64,000 nucleotides of DNA from Sphingomonas vulcanisoli (GTDB taxonomy: Bacteria > Pseudomonadota > Alphaproteobacteria > Sphingomonadales > Sphingomonadaceae). Position 1 is the first letter of the stretch. Every line of letters starts with the position of its first letter. Below the pieces are notes generated by a model, which had not been told where the DNA came from, made no database searches, and saw only the letters and a program-made list of their open reading frames with translations. Both the position numbers and the translations under genes were made by a program. The DNA lies in NCBI RefSeq assembly GCF_011761305.1, contig NZ_JAAOZC010000002.1, positions 1-64,000 on the forward strand, written 5' to 3'. Shown piece by piece: positions 33,847-42,993 of the stretch.

Positions 33847-34878
33847 ATGTCGATCATCAATATCTTCCGAAACGACGCTTTCTCCGAGGTGGAGCTCACC
33901 AGCCAGGTCGAGCGCATCCCGCATCTGCCCCAGACCCTGAGCGATATGGGTCTGTTCACGCCCAACCCGATCCGCACCACCGCACTGGCGGTCGAGGAGC
34001 GCAACGGCGTTCTCGCGATCGTGCCGATGAGCCAGCGCGGTCAGCCGACCAATGCCGAGCGCACCACCGAGCGCCGCAAGATGCACTATTTCGACGTGCC
34101 GCGCATCTTCAAGGGCGACACGATCTATAGTCACGAGCTGCAAAACGTGCGTGAATTCGGCCAGGAGACCGTCTTCATGCAGATTCAGGCGGAAGTCGCA
34201 CGCCGCCTCGCTGGCCCGACCGGCATCCTCAGCCACCTCGATTACACCGAGGAATATCAGATGCTCGCGGCCGTTCAGGGCATGCTGCTCGATGCCGACG
34301 GCAGCGTCTGGTTCAATTGGTTCGACGAGTTCGAATTCGTCGCGGCCGACGAGATCGCGTTCAATCTGACCGCGAACACCGAATATACGCTGCTGCCGAT
34401 CATCAACAACCTGACGCGCTCGATGGCGCGCTCGGCGCAGGGCGCCTTCACCACCATGACCTCGGTCGTGGCGCTGTGCGGTGACGATTTTTACGACAAG
34501 TTCACCAATCATATCGACGTGCAGAAGACCTTCAAGAACTGGTCGGACGCCGCACAGCTGCGCGAAAATGGCGCCTTCCAGACCTTCAAGTTCGGCGGCG
34601 TCGAATGGCTCAACTATCGCGGCTCGGACGACAACACGACGATCAAGATCCCGAACGACAAGGTGAAGTTCTTCCCGAAAAACGCCCCCGGCGTTTTCGA
34701 GAAAGCGATGGCGCCGGGTGAGAGCTTCGAGTGGATTAACACGCCCGGCAAGGAGCGTTACGTGGTGCCGATCTTCGACCGCGATCGTAATAGCTGGTGG
34801 CGGATGGAAGCCTACGAATATCCGCTATTCATTTGCAAGCGCCCCGAGACGCTGCGCACCGGCCGCATCGGCGCGTAA
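33847..34878 (+). CDS. Major capsid protein (gpE family)
   Basis: 343 residues from MSIINIFRNDAFSEVELTSQ. ALAVEERNGVLAIVPMSQRG, ERRKMHYFDVPRIFKGDTI and the C-terminal ERYVVPIFDRDRNSWWRMEA followed by EAYEYPLFICKRPE are the capsid E family (lambda E) blocks, HK97 fold. An upstream in-frame ATG (33832) is possible; GGAG precedes 33847 by about ten bases. Confidence 0.93.
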   Translation: MSIINIFRNDAFSEVELTSQVERIPHLPQTLSDMGLFTPNPIRTTALAVEERNGVLAIVPMSQRGQPTNAERTTERRKMHYFDVPRIFKGDTIYSHELQNVREFGQETVFMQIQAEVARRLAGPTGILSHLDYTEEYQMLAAVQGMLLDADGSVWFNWFDEFEFVAADEIAFNLTANTEYTLLPIINNLTRSMARSAQGAFTTMTSVVALCGDDFYDKFTNHIDVQKTFKNWSDAAQLRENGAFQTFKFGGVEWLNYRGSDDNTTIKIPNDKVKFFPKNAPGVFEKAMAPGESFEWINTPGKERYVVPIFDRDRNSWWRMEAYEYPLFICKRPETLRTGRIGA

Positions 34879-34887
34879 GCCTTCTCA

Positions 34888-35247
34888 ATGTCGATCGATT
34901 GGGACGCCCTCGTTCTAGCGCCAGCCATGGCAATCTTCGGCGAGGGCGATACTACGGTCGAATCAAGCCTACCGCTCTATACCCCTCAGCAGGGCGCGGC
35001 GTTCGCACTGGCGGACGCCGTGTTCGATCCCGCCTATCTCCACACGACGATCGACGGGGATGGCGAGCCAGCTACCACACGACGCCCCGTCCTGGGCGTC
35101 CGCCAGACGCTGTTCGGCGATCGCCTACCAGCACAAAGCGATATGGTCGCAATCCGCTCGGGGCCCGATGCGGGCCGCTATATCGTTAAGGACGTCCAGC
35201 CTGACGGTCACGGCCACATCCTGCTGATCCTTATGGGGCCGCTATGA
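34888..35247 (+). CDS. Head-tail joining protein candidate
   Basis: 119 residues: MSIDWDALVLAPAMAIFGEG, VLGVRQTLFGDRLPAQSDMV, SGPDAGRYIVKDVQPDGHG. A beta-barrel pattern like lambda FII/attachment proteins, at the position expected for a neck protein between capsid and tail genes. ATGA overlap with the next gene. Confidence 0.65.
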   Translation: MSIDWDALVLAPAMAIFGEGDTTVESSLPLYTPQQGAAFALADAVFDPAYLHTTIDGDGEPATTRRPVLGVRQTLFGDRLPAQSDMVAIRSGPDAGRYIVKDVQPDGHGHILLILMGPL

Positions 35248-35810
35248 GCAGCTCGCTGGATCTGCTGGGCCTGACCGTCGCAGCGCTGCTTGGCCCGCAG
35301 GCGACAGCAGATCCACCTTTCTACGCGACGGATGCTGGAGCCGGCGTCGCCTCGCCTGGTGACTGGCCGACGCAACAGGATCAATATCCCCGGATAAAGG
35401 TCTTCGTTTTCGGCGAGACCAAGACATCCGGCGGGCGCGGCGGCATCAATTTCACGGTCGTCACCACGATCAGGGTCATCGGCGAGGTATCCAAACCCGT
35501 CCAGATCAACGACGGGGGCGCCGGCGCGGCCATGGCGGCGCTGGGCGCTCTAAACGCGCAGATCGAGTGCGCGGTGATCAACAGCTATCCCCTAACTGGC
35601 CAACTGCAGCAGTTTCCGTCGATCCGATCTCAGCTCGCGTTCAATGCAGATGGCGCAACCCACCTCGCCGGTATCCATATCGACATCGATATGGAGCATT
35701 TCCAGAGTGAGGAAGACTTTGCGCCGATCGCCAGCTCCGATCTCAATGAGCTGGACTTCGCAAGCACCGCCGCGCCGCCGACCGGCTTCATCGTTAACCT
35801 CAACCCGTAG
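35244..35810 (+). CDS. Tail terminator-like protein
   Basis: 188 residues: PRIKVFVFGETKTSGGRGGI, FTVVTTIRVIGEVSKPVQIN, IECAVINSYPLTGQLQQF and HIDIDMEHFQSEEDF. Alpha-beta order typical of minor tail/terminator proteins that cap the tube. Named from position and fold pattern; no firm family hit. Confidence 0.6.
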   Translation: MSSSLDLLGLTVAALLGPQATADPPFYATDAGAGVASPGDWPTQQDQYPRIKVFVFGETKTSGGRGGINFTVVTTIRVIGEVSKPVQINDGGAGAAMAALGALNAQIECAVINSYPLTGQLQQFPSIRSQLAFNADGATHLAGIHIDIDMEHFQSEEDFAPIASSDLNELDFASTAAPPTGFIVNLNP

Positions 35811-35818
35811 GAGCGCGC

Positions 35819-36040
35819 ATGCGCATCGTTGCTGTACCCGGCTGTCTGATCCGGGATCCCGAGACGCGTCGCATCGTCGGCGAAGAAGCCCTCACCGTCG
35901 ATCCCACCAATCTTTATTGGGCGCGCTTGCTTGCGGACGGTGACGTCGCGGAGGCTTCTGACATCGGCGCTGAAAGCGATGCCGAGGAAGCCCCTGTCGT
36001 CTCGGCCAAGTCCGCCCCCGCCAAGGAACCTAAAGCATGA
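35819..36040 (+). CDS. DUF2635 family tail protein
   Basis: 73 residues: MRIVAVPGCLIRDPETRRIV and LTVDPTNLYWARLLADGDV, with a low-complexity acidic/Ala C-terminus. DUF2635 proteins (Mu gp38-like) precede the sheath in Mu-type tails, as here. ATGA overlap with the sheath gene. Confidence 0.8.
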   Translation: MRIVAVPGCLIRDPETRRIVGEEALTVDPTNLYWARLLADGDVAEASDIGAESDAEEAPVVSAKSAPAKEPKA

Positions 36041-37524
36041 CGAGCGCGATTCCCTTCCAGCATCTCCCAAGCAACATCCGGGCGCCGCTATTCTATGCCG
36101 AGCTGGATAACAGCCAGGCCAATACCTCGGCGCAGACCCAGCGGACGCTGATCGTCGGGCAGATGCTGACCGCCGGATCGGCCTCGCCCGGCGTTCCGGT
36201 TCAGGCCATGAGCGTCGCGGCGGCCAAGGCGCTCGGCGGCGTGGGCTCGATCATCGCCGGGATGGCAGCCGCCTATCGGGCGAGCGATCCGACCGGCGAG
36301 GTGTGGCTGCTCCCGCTCCTCGATGACGGATCGGCGGCGGCAGCTACCGGCAGCGTAGCCCTGACCGGCACCACGGCCGTCACGGGCACGGTATCGCTCT
36401 ACATTGCGGGTCAGCCGCTTTCCGTTGCGATTGCTTCTGGCCAGACTGCGGCGCAGGCGGCCACGACGATCGGCGCCGCGATCACCGCTGCTGCCGACAT
36501 GCCCGTCACCGCCTCGGTATCATCGGGCACGATAACGCTGACCGCGAAGAACAAGGGTTTCGTTGGTAACGATATCGATATTCGCCTTAATTATCAGGGC
36601 AGCGCCGCCGGCGAATTCCTCCCCGCGGGCCTCTCGGCAACCGTTACGGCGATGAGCGGAGGATCGGTCAATCCTTCGCTGACGCAACCGCTCGTCAACC
36701 TGCAGGACATGTCGTTCGACTTCATCGTCATGTCGCTGAACGACACGACCTCGACGGCTGCGATGAAGGCTTTCCTTGGAGAGGTTTCGGGGCGCTGGTC
36801 GCCGCTGCAGCAGCTGTATGGCGGCACGTTCTATGGCCTGCGCGGCACGTCGGGGACCGCAGCCGCATGGGGCGCAGCGCTGAACGACCAGCATGCCGTT
36901 GTGCTTCCCGCCTACGATAGCCCGAGCCCCAGCTGGGTTTGGGCGGCAGACCTGGCCGGCACCGCGGCGATGAGTCTCCGCGCCGACCCTGCCCTGCCGC
37001 TGCAGTATCTGACGCTCTCGACCGTGCTGTCGCCACCGATAGCCTCCCGCTGGCCTCTCGTCCTGCGCAATCAGATGCTCTATTCGGGCTGCTCGACCTA
37101 TACCGTGGATGCGAACGGCTCGGTCACGATCGAGAACATCGTCACCACCTATGTAACGAACGGGCAGGGACAGGCCGACAATAGCTATCTGGAGGTCGAA
37201 ACGCTCTACACGCTGGCTTATGCGCTGCGTTTCATGCGTGCGCGCGTCCAGGCGAACTATTCACGCAAGAAGCTGGCGGCCGACGGCACCCGACTTATCC
37301 CCGGCACCAATGTCGTAACCCCGTCCACGATCCGCGCCGACATCATCGCAGCCTACCGCGAACTCGAAGCGGCTGGGATCACCCAGCAGAGCGATGTCTT
37401 CTCCGCCAATCTCGTCGTTCAGCAGAACGTGCAGAACCCGAACCGGGTCGACGTGCTCTGGCCCGCCATTCTGGTCGATCAGCTGCGTGTTTTCGCGCTG
37501 CTCGCCCAGTTCCGCCTATCGTAA
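36037..37524 (+). CDS. Contractile tail sheath protein (Mu gpL-like)
   Basis: 495 residues. FQHLPSNIRAPLFYAELDNS start, TLIVGQMLTAGSASPGVPVQ, a beta-sandwich insert (TGTVSLYIAGQPLSVAIASG), and the C-terminal ILVDQLRVFALLAQFRLS are as in Mu gpL. It forms the contractile outer tail cylinder, so this is a myovirus. Confidence 0.93.
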   Translation: MTSAIPFQHLPSNIRAPLFYAELDNSQANTSAQTQRTLIVGQMLTAGSASPGVPVQAMSVAAAKALGGVGSIIAGMAAAYRASDPTGEVWLLPLLDDGSAAAATGSVALTGTTAVTGTVSLYIAGQPLSVAIASGQTAAQAATTIGAAITAAADMPVTASVSSGTITLTAKNKGFVGNDIDIRLNYQGSAAGEFLPAGLSATVTAMSGGSVNPSLTQPLVNLQDMSFDFIVMSLNDTTSTAAMKAFLGEVSGRWSPLQQLYGGTFYGLRGTSGTAAAWGAALNDQHAVVLPAYDSPSPSWVWAADLAGTAAMSLRADPALPLQYLTLSTVLSPPIASRWPLVLRNQMLYSGCSTYTVDANGSVTIENIVTTYVTNGQGQADNSYLEVETLYTLAYALRFMRARVQANYSRKKLAADGTRLIPGTNVVTPSTIRADIIAAYRELEAAGITQQSDVFSANLVVQQNVQNPNRVDVLWPAILVDQLRVFALLAQFRLS

Positions 37525-37536
37525 GGAGCCGCCATT

Positions 37537-37905
37537 ATGGCCGATTCACAGCGCCTCGCCGGCACCGCTTATGTCGCGGTGAACGGCCAATCTTATTCGA
37601 TCGTAGGCCAGGGCACTTATCAGGTCAGTGGCTCCAGCCGCGAACCCTTAAACGGCCAGGACGGCTTTCACGGCTATTCTGAAACGCAGCGTCCGGGCAA
37701 GATCAGCTGGCAGGGGCGCGACGGCAGCGCCACCAAGATCGCCGCTCTAAACGATACTTCGAACGCGACAGTCACGCTGGCCCTCGCCAATGGCAAGACG
37801 ATCATCGCCCGCAACGCGACCCGCATGGGCGAGCCGCTTGCGGTCAATTCGGAGGATGCCACCTTCGAGGTGGAATTCATCAGCCCGGATGTGACGGAGA
37901 ACTGA
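37537..37905 (+). CDS. Tail tube protein (Mu gpM-like)
   Basis: 122 residues: RLAGTAYVAVNGQSYSIVGQ, SSREPLNGQDGFHGYSETQR, DSEDATFEVEFIS-type end (EDATFEVEFISPD). This is the Mu-type tail tube family, normal length. Directly after the sheath gene. Confidence 0.9.
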   Translation: MADSQRLAGTAYVAVNGQSYSIVGQGTYQVSGSSREPLNGQDGFHGYSETQRPGKISWQGRDGSATKIAALNDTSNATVTLALANGKTIIARNATRMGEPLAVNSEDATFEVEFISPDVTEN

Positions 37906-37906
37906 T

Positions 37907-38266
37907 ATGGCAAAGCTCGGTCTCGATGCCGCCATCCACGCCCTCGCTACCGCTGTCGACGCCGGCGAGGCGATTACACCTGAGATGGGGCAGACCCTCC
38001 GCGAGCTCCTCGGTGGTGTTGAGCCGCCGGAGGCGCTCCGGATCGAGTTCCGCAAGCCGATCGAGTTCGCCGGCAGCAGCTATACCGGCATCGACCTGCG
38101 CGAGCCGACGGCAGCGGAGATGCTGCAATGGGATAAGCTAGGCGGCACCGAGGCCGATATTCGCGCCGTCGCGATCGTATCCGGTATGCCCGAGCCCGCC
38201 GTTAAGCAGATGGGCGGCCGCGATCTGCTCAAGGCAGGAAGGTATCTCGGCGCTTTTTTGGCCTGA
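37907..38266 (+). CDS. Tail assembly chaperone, short form (Mu gp41-like)
   Basis: 119 residues. ALRIEFRKPIEFAGSSYTGI, LREPTAAEMLQWDKLGG and VSGMPEPAVKQMGGRDLL match the phage tail assembly chaperone family (Mu gp41, E-like). It binds the tape measure protein and helps tube assembly. The gene ends a few codons after a slippery heptamer, so a longer fused form is also expected. Confidence 0.88.
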   Translation: MAKLGLDAAIHALATAVDAGEAITPEMGQTLRELLGGVEPPEALRIEFRKPIEFAGSSYTGIDLREPTAAEMLQWDKLGGTEADIRAVAIVSGMPEPAVKQMGGRDLLKAGRYLGAFLA

Positions 38267-38388
38267 GGCCGCCTGACTGGCGGCAGCGCCTGATCCATCT
38301 TGGCCGCATATTCGGAAAGCTGCCCGATGAAGTGGCAATGCGTCCCTGGTCGCTCTTGAACGCATGGATCGACTGGTCCGAATTCTAG
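38254..38388 (+). CDS. Minus-one frameshift extension of the tail chaperone (gp42-like part)
   Basis: The heptamer T TTT TTG (38254-38260) lies in the correct phase of the chaperone frame, two codons before its TGA. A slip of -1 gives GLRPPDWRQRLIHLGRIFGK and on to WSLLNAWIDWSEF with stop at 38388, 43 codons. The product reads like the second half of E/T-type chaperone fusions and has no start codon of its own, so it can only be made by frameshifting. Confidence 0.82.
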   Translation, partial: FFGLRPPDWRQRLIHLGRIFGKLPDEVAMRPWSLLNAWIDWSEF

Positions 38389-38404
38389 CTGGGAGGCGAT
38401 CGAT

Positions 38405-40051
38405 ATGAGCGCTTCCAACGCGAAATTCGGCATCGCGATCACCGCGGACGATCAAACCGCAAAGGGTGTTAAGTCGGCCGAGAAGCGCCTTGGCACCATT
38501 CCGAAACACCTATCCTCGGTCAACAAGCGGTCCGCCAAGGAACTACAGGACACCGCCTCGCGCAGCTCGCGCGGAGTCCTGCGCACTTTCGGACAGGTCG
38601 AGCAGGCCAGCGCGCGCATATTCGGCGGGCGCTCGGTCACATCCGGGCTGAGCAACCGCCTGGGCGCTGTCCGCGAGGCGGCCTCGGCTGCCGGCGGCGG
38701 CATGGGCGAGGCCGCGGCGGCGGGCGGAGTGCTCGAGGGCGCGCTCGGCGCGGTAGGTGTCGCGGGTGCGGCGACTGTCGGCGTGCTGGCGGCGGCGGGG
38801 TATGCGGCGTTCAAGTTGGCGGACGGGTGGGCCAAGGGCGCGGCGTCGATCGGGCGTACGGCCGATATCATCGGCGTGGCCTCCAAGGCTTTGCAGGAAT
38901 TCAACGCTGCCGCGGAACGCCAGGGCGTCGATAAGGGGACGGCCACCAGCGCGGTGGGCGGGCTATCGCAGACCCTTAACGATGCCCGCTATGGTCGAAA
39001 TAACGATGCGGTCGCGTTGCTGAGCCGTCTCGGCATCAAGATGCAGCTCAACTCGGACGGAACGGTCAATACGGGCGCAATGCTCCCGACGATCTCCGAT
39101 GCGATCGCGCGGCAGAACAGTTCGGGTCGGCGCACGGCGGCCCGCATCCTCGGTATCCCGGAGACGGCCTTGCCTGCGTTCACGCAGGGCGGCCCCGCGC
39201 TCACCGCCAGCATGAAGGATGCTGAAAGCACTGCCAATATACTTACACCCGGCGAGATCGAGACGGCGAAGCGCATTCAGGGCAAAGAAGCGACCGTTTC
39301 TCAAATGGCCGAGCGAGGCATTGCACGCGCCGGAGCGGCGACGGCCTCGGCCGGTGAAGGTGCGCTCGATGCGACTATAAGTGGTGGACGCAGTATCATT
39401 TCAGGGACCGAGAACTTCAGCGGCGTAGTGAAGCACGCATTTGCGCCGGCTGCAGCCGAAATCAAGCAGGGTGGTGCTGCTATCGAGCGCGCTGCGACCA
39501 AGTTCGCGACCGGCATCAGCCAGATGGCCATCGGCGCGGCGCAGGCGGCCGAGCTGAGGCGCGGTATCCCGGCCGCTATCTCGCTGAGCCAGTACGGTGT
39601 TGAAAGCGGTTGGGGCCGCCACATGCCCGCGGGCTCGAACAACCCGTTCGGAATCAAGGCACTTCCCGGCCAGCCCTTCGTGATGGCCCGCACCCGCGAG
39701 GTCGATCGGGCTGGCCGATCTTACTACATCAACGCGAAATTTCGAAAGTTTGCCTCGCTCGATGAGGCTTTCGACGAGCATGCAAGGCTTCTTCAGGGGC
39801 GGCGCTACGCTCGAGCACGTGCCGCCGGCAGCGACGACGGCTTCGCTGACGCCCTAACCGGCGTGTACGCTACCGACCCGCATTATGGCACTGCCCTGAA
39901 GCGCCAGATCCATTCCAAGAACCTAGGGCAATACGACCATATTCCGGTCAAGGTTGAGATCGATGCACGCGGCCTCCCCCCAGGCACGAAGATTAAGACG
40001 ACTGCCGGGCACGGGTCAGCTCCGGCGGTCAGCCATGCGATGGTGAATTAA
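38405..40051 (+). CDS. Tape measure protein with C-terminal GH73 muramidase domain
   Basis: 548 residues. Helical start with NAKFGIAITADDQTAKGVKS and RLGTIPKHLSSVNKRSAKEL, an Ala/Gly-rich membrane-like stretch (residues about 110-140), then tape-measure-like helices. From residue about 385 a glucosaminidase domain follows: ISLSQYGVESGWGRHMPAGS, NNPFGIKA, FRKFASLDEAFDEHARLL and YATDPHYGTALKRQI. The catalytic Glu is in ESGWG. It sets tail length and probably bores through peptidoglycan during DNA entry. Confidence 0.88.
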   Translation: MSASNAKFGIAITADDQTAKGVKSAEKRLGTIPKHLSSVNKRSAKELQDTASRSSRGVLRTFGQVEQASARIFGGRSVTSGLSNRLGAVREAASAAGGGMGEAAAAGGVLEGALGAVGVAGAATVGVLAAAGYAAFKLADGWAKGAASIGRTADIIGVASKALQEFNAAAERQGVDKGTATSAVGGLSQTLNDARYGRNNDAVALLSRLGIKMQLNSDGTVNTGAMLPTISDAIARQNSSGRRTAARILGIPETALPAFTQGGPALTASMKDAESTANILTPGEIETAKRIQGKEATVSQMAERGIARAGAATASAGEGALDATISGGRSIISGTENFSGVVKHAFAPAAAEIKQGGAAIERAATKFATGISQMAIGAAQAAELRRGIPAAISLSQYGVESGWGRHMPAGSNNPFGIKALPGQPFVMARTREVDRAGRSYYINAKFRKFASLDEAFDEHARLLQGRRYARARAAGSDDGFADALTGVYATDPHYGTALKRQIHSKNLGQYDHIPVKVEIDARGLPPGTKIKTTAGHGSAPAVSHAMVN

Positions 40052-40053
40052 GC

Positions 40054-41373
40054 ATGAGCCTCCTCGCCAACGGCCTGCTCCCGGCATCATTCCGTGGCGC
40101 TCCCTTCGCTGTCGAGCAAGACGAGACAGGCGGCGGCCGGCGCATCGCGTTGCATACCTATCCCGGCCGAGACGTACCCTGGGCCGAGGACATGGGTCGG
40201 GCACCTCGTGTCTTTAGGTTTCGCGGCTTCATCGTCGATGGCGATGTGGTCTTTCTCGGTGGCCCGATCCAGCTGCAACGCCTGCTCTTGCTCGCGGCGT
40301 TGGAAAAGGCGGGTCCGGGGACTTTAACGCACCCATCGCTCGGCGTTTTGAACGTCTCCGTACGCAACTTCAGCATGGGGCAGGACCTCGGCGCCGGGCG
40401 CATGTCGCGCGTTGACGTGGAATTCGTCGAGAGCGGCAAGAAGTCGTTTCCGTCGCTACTGAGCTCCGGATCGGGTCTGCTCAGTGCGGCGACTCTCAGC
40501 AAAGTCGCCCTGGCGGTCGACCTCGTCCGTGCCGCTGTTCTGGCGTCGGGCGCACTTGGACAGAATTCCGATTCTGCGGCGACCAGCGCGGTGTTGGCGG
40601 ATCAGATTTCTGCGGCGGCGACCGATGCCACATCGCTGATCAAGCTCACCGCCTTCCTGCCCGGCGACAATGGGCGCTACGCGGCGGGCGCGAACAGCGG
40701 CTATCTTGCCAGCAACAGCTACGCCGGCAGCACGGACATCGCATCGCTGATTGCCGATGCCTCTGCTAGGCGCGTGGCCGTTGGCGCCGCAGCCGCGGCG
40801 GTGCAGTCGGCCATCGAGACGGTGGGCGAGACGACGACATATAGCGACATCGCGGGGGCCATTTCGGCGCTGGTCGACGCTCTCTTGGCTGCTTGCGCCG
40901 ACCCTGCGGACGCTATTCGGCTGCTGACCGGGTTGCTGGCCTTCGATCCCACGATCAGCGAGGCGCAAAGCGCGACCGGTGGGGCGATTGTGACGGCATT
41001 CCGGCGAGCGGTAGGCACGGCGCTCGCCAAAGCGGGCGGCCTTTACCAGCCAAGCAGCTACGAGGACGCATTCAATATTCTCACAACAATCAGCGCGACA
41101 CTCGATGACCTCGCAACCGCCGCAGCGGATAATGGTGACGATGCCAGCTTCAATGCGCTCCGGGCACTCCGCGTACAGTCTGTTCAGGATCTTCGCGCGC
41201 GCGGCGCTCAACTCGCTCGGGTGCGGATCTTCGCCGTAGCGATGCCCTCGCCTGCCCTCCATCTGGCACAGCGCTTTTATGGGGACGCGGCGCGCGCTGA
41301 TCAGCTGATCGCCGAGACCAAGGCGCAGCACCCGCTTTTCTTGCCGACCACCATGACCGCTCTCGCGGCATGA
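40054..41373 (+). CDS. DNA circularisation/tail protein (Mu gpN-like)
   Basis: 439 residues. The first 130 (LLPASFRGAPFAVEQDETGG, RRIALHTYPGRDVPWAEDMG, NFSMGQDLGAGRMSRVDVEF) are the DNA_circ_N domain; the rest is Ala/Ser-rich helical with a C-terminal LysM-like start (HLAQRFYGDAARADQLIAET). Baseplate/tail tip protein after the tape measure, as in Mu. Confidence 0.9.
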   Translation: MSLLANGLLPASFRGAPFAVEQDETGGGRRIALHTYPGRDVPWAEDMGRAPRVFRFRGFIVDGDVVFLGGPIQLQRLLLLAALEKAGPGTLTHPSLGVLNVSVRNFSMGQDLGAGRMSRVDVEFVESGKKSFPSLLSSGSGLLSAATLSKVALAVDLVRAAVLASGALGQNSDSAATSAVLADQISAAATDATSLIKLTAFLPGDNGRYAAGANSGYLASNSYAGSTDIASLIADASARRVAVGAAAAAVQSAIETVGETTTYSDIAGAISALVDALLAACADPADAIRLLTGLLAFDPTISEAQSATGGAIVTAFRRAVGTALAKAGGLYQPSSYEDAFNILTTISATLDDLATAAADNGDDASFNALRALRVQSVQDLRARGAQLARVRIFAVAMPSPALHLAQRFYGDAARADQLIAETKAQHPLFLPTTMTALAA

Positions 41374-42440
41374 CCGACGATCTCACTCTGACCGCTAACG
41401 GTCGGACGCTCTCCGGTTGGGAGGACATTTCCGTTCGCCTTCTGGCTGAAGGCTTTCCGCCGAGTTTTGACATCAACCTTTCGTCACGAGACCCGGCGAC
41501 GGGCGCCTCGGAAATCGTAAGACCGGGCGATGCGTGCCAGGTCGCGCTCGGCGGGGACACGGTCATCACAGGCTATATCGATCGCGTTGCGGTCAGCGTC
41601 GGGCCAGAAGCGCATGTCATCCGGGTCCAAGGGCGCGGCAAGACACAGGATCTGGTCGATTGCGCGGCAGAATGGCCCGGTGGCCAGATTTCGGGCGCCA
41701 ACGCACTGGAAATCGCGACAAAGCTCGCCAGCGCTTATGGCGTCAATGTCGTAATGGCGGCGGGCGCGGACCCGGGCCCACAGGTGCCACAATTTCTCCT
41801 GACCTATGGAGAAACCGGCGCCGACATCATTCAGCGGGTTTGCCGCGCCGCAGGTCTTCTCGCCTATGAGGACGGCAAAGGCCGGCTTGTGCTCGGTCGG
41901 GTCGGAGCGTCGACGGCGGCGAGCGGGATCGTCTACGGCGGGAATGCCGAGGCGGCGACTGTTCAGCTATCGATGGACCAGCGATATTCCGAATACGTCT
42001 GCGCCCTGCTTTCGCAGGATCTTCTACTCGACATCGGCGGCGCGGGGTTTTTCTTCGATACGGAGACCGACTCCGGGGTGCCGCGCCACCGCCGGATGTA
42101 CCTCGTGATGGAGCAGGTCGCTACCGACCCGCAGGCCTTCACCATCAGCAAGGCACGGTGGGAGCGATCGCGCCGCCAAGGACGGGGAACGACGGTCAGC
42201 GCGACAGTCGATTCGTGGCGTGATAAAGCCGGAGCATTGTGGATGCCGAACACTTTGGCACCTGTCGCATTGCCCGGCCTTCCAGATGGAAGCTCGCCGC
42301 TTTGTATTTCAGAGGTTTCCTTTAGGCGCGGCGAAGATGGCACACACGCAGACCTGCTGTTGCTGCCGCCTACGGCGTTCACGCCTGAGCCGCTCGTTCT
42401 CCAGCCAGTAAACCTATCCGATATTGCGCCCTCTCCATGA
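41370..42440 (+). CDS. Baseplate hub protein (Mu gpP/gp44-like)
   Basis: 356 residues: LTLTANGRTLSGWEDISVRL, FDINLSSRDPATGASEIVRP, VIRVQGRGKTQDLVDCAAEW and GETGADIIQRVCRAAGLLAY. The Mu gp44 hub family, equivalent to T4 gp27. Four-base overlaps with both neighbours. Confidence 0.9.
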   Translation: MTDDLTLTANGRTLSGWEDISVRLLAEGFPPSFDINLSSRDPATGASEIVRPGDACQVALGGDTVITGYIDRVAVSVGPEAHVIRVQGRGKTQDLVDCAAEWPGGQISGANALEIATKLASAYGVNVVMAAGADPGPQVPQFLLTYGETGADIIQRVCRAAGLLAYEDGKGRLVLGRVGASTAASGIVYGGNAEAATVQLSMDQRYSEYVCALLSQDLLLDIGGAGFFFDTETDSGVPRHRRMYLVMEQVATDPQAFTISKARWERSRRQGRGTTVSATVDSWRDKAGALWMPNTLAPVALPGLPDGSSPLCISEVSFRRGEDGTHADLLLLPPTAFTPEPLVLQPVNLSDIAPSP

Positions 42441-42985
42441 TCGACCGACTTCTTACGCTGCTGCGGGTCGGCCGGCTGAAGCTGGTCGATGATGATGGCG
42501 TGATCCAGCGCATGCAGGCTTTCGAAGGTGACCTCGGGGCTTTTGGCGGTCAGCGCATCATCGACAAGGTTCCTTACATCGGTCAGTTCGGCCTGCTCAG
42601 CGTCCCTCCCCTGGAAGCGGAATTGCTGCTCGCGGCACCCGCCGGCGACAGGACGCAGACTATCGCGATCGGCTCCAATCACCAACCCTCGCGGCCAACC
42701 GGAAACAAGCCCGGCGACAGCGGCCTCTACGATGTGCGTCGCCAGCTGCTCACGCTGGCCGAGGACGGCACCACGATCGACGCGGCCGGATTGCAGGTAA
42801 CGATCCGCAACGCCTCGAAAGTCAGGATCGAATGCGATTTACTTGAGATTACGGGTGATCTGGTCAGTCGGGCCGATGGCGTGCGCGTGAGCCTGAACGG
42901 GCTGAGGGACGCCTATGACGTGCACAAGCATCCGGGCGTCGCCGGCGGCGGCAGTTCGACGGGCACCACCGACCACTCTGTCTAG
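42437..42985 (+). CDS. Baseplate spike protein (Mu gp45/gpV-like)
   Basis: 182 residues: VGRLKLVDDDGVIQRMQAFE, DKVPYIGQFGLLSVPPLEAE, then a beta-helix region and the tip VHKHPGV. The HxH motif near the C-terminus binds iron at the spike tip in P2 gpV and Mu gp45. It pierces the outer membrane. Confidence 0.9.
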   Translation: MIDRLLTLLRVGRLKLVDDDGVIQRMQAFEGDLGAFGGQRIIDKVPYIGQFGLLSVPPLEAELLLAAPAGDRTQTIAIGSNHQPSRPTGNKPGDSGLYDVRRQLLTLAEDGTTIDAAGLQVTIRNASKVRIECDLLEITGDLVSRADGVRVSLNGLRDAYDVHKHPGVAGGGSSTGTTDHSV

Positions 42986-42993
42986 GGGCTGCC

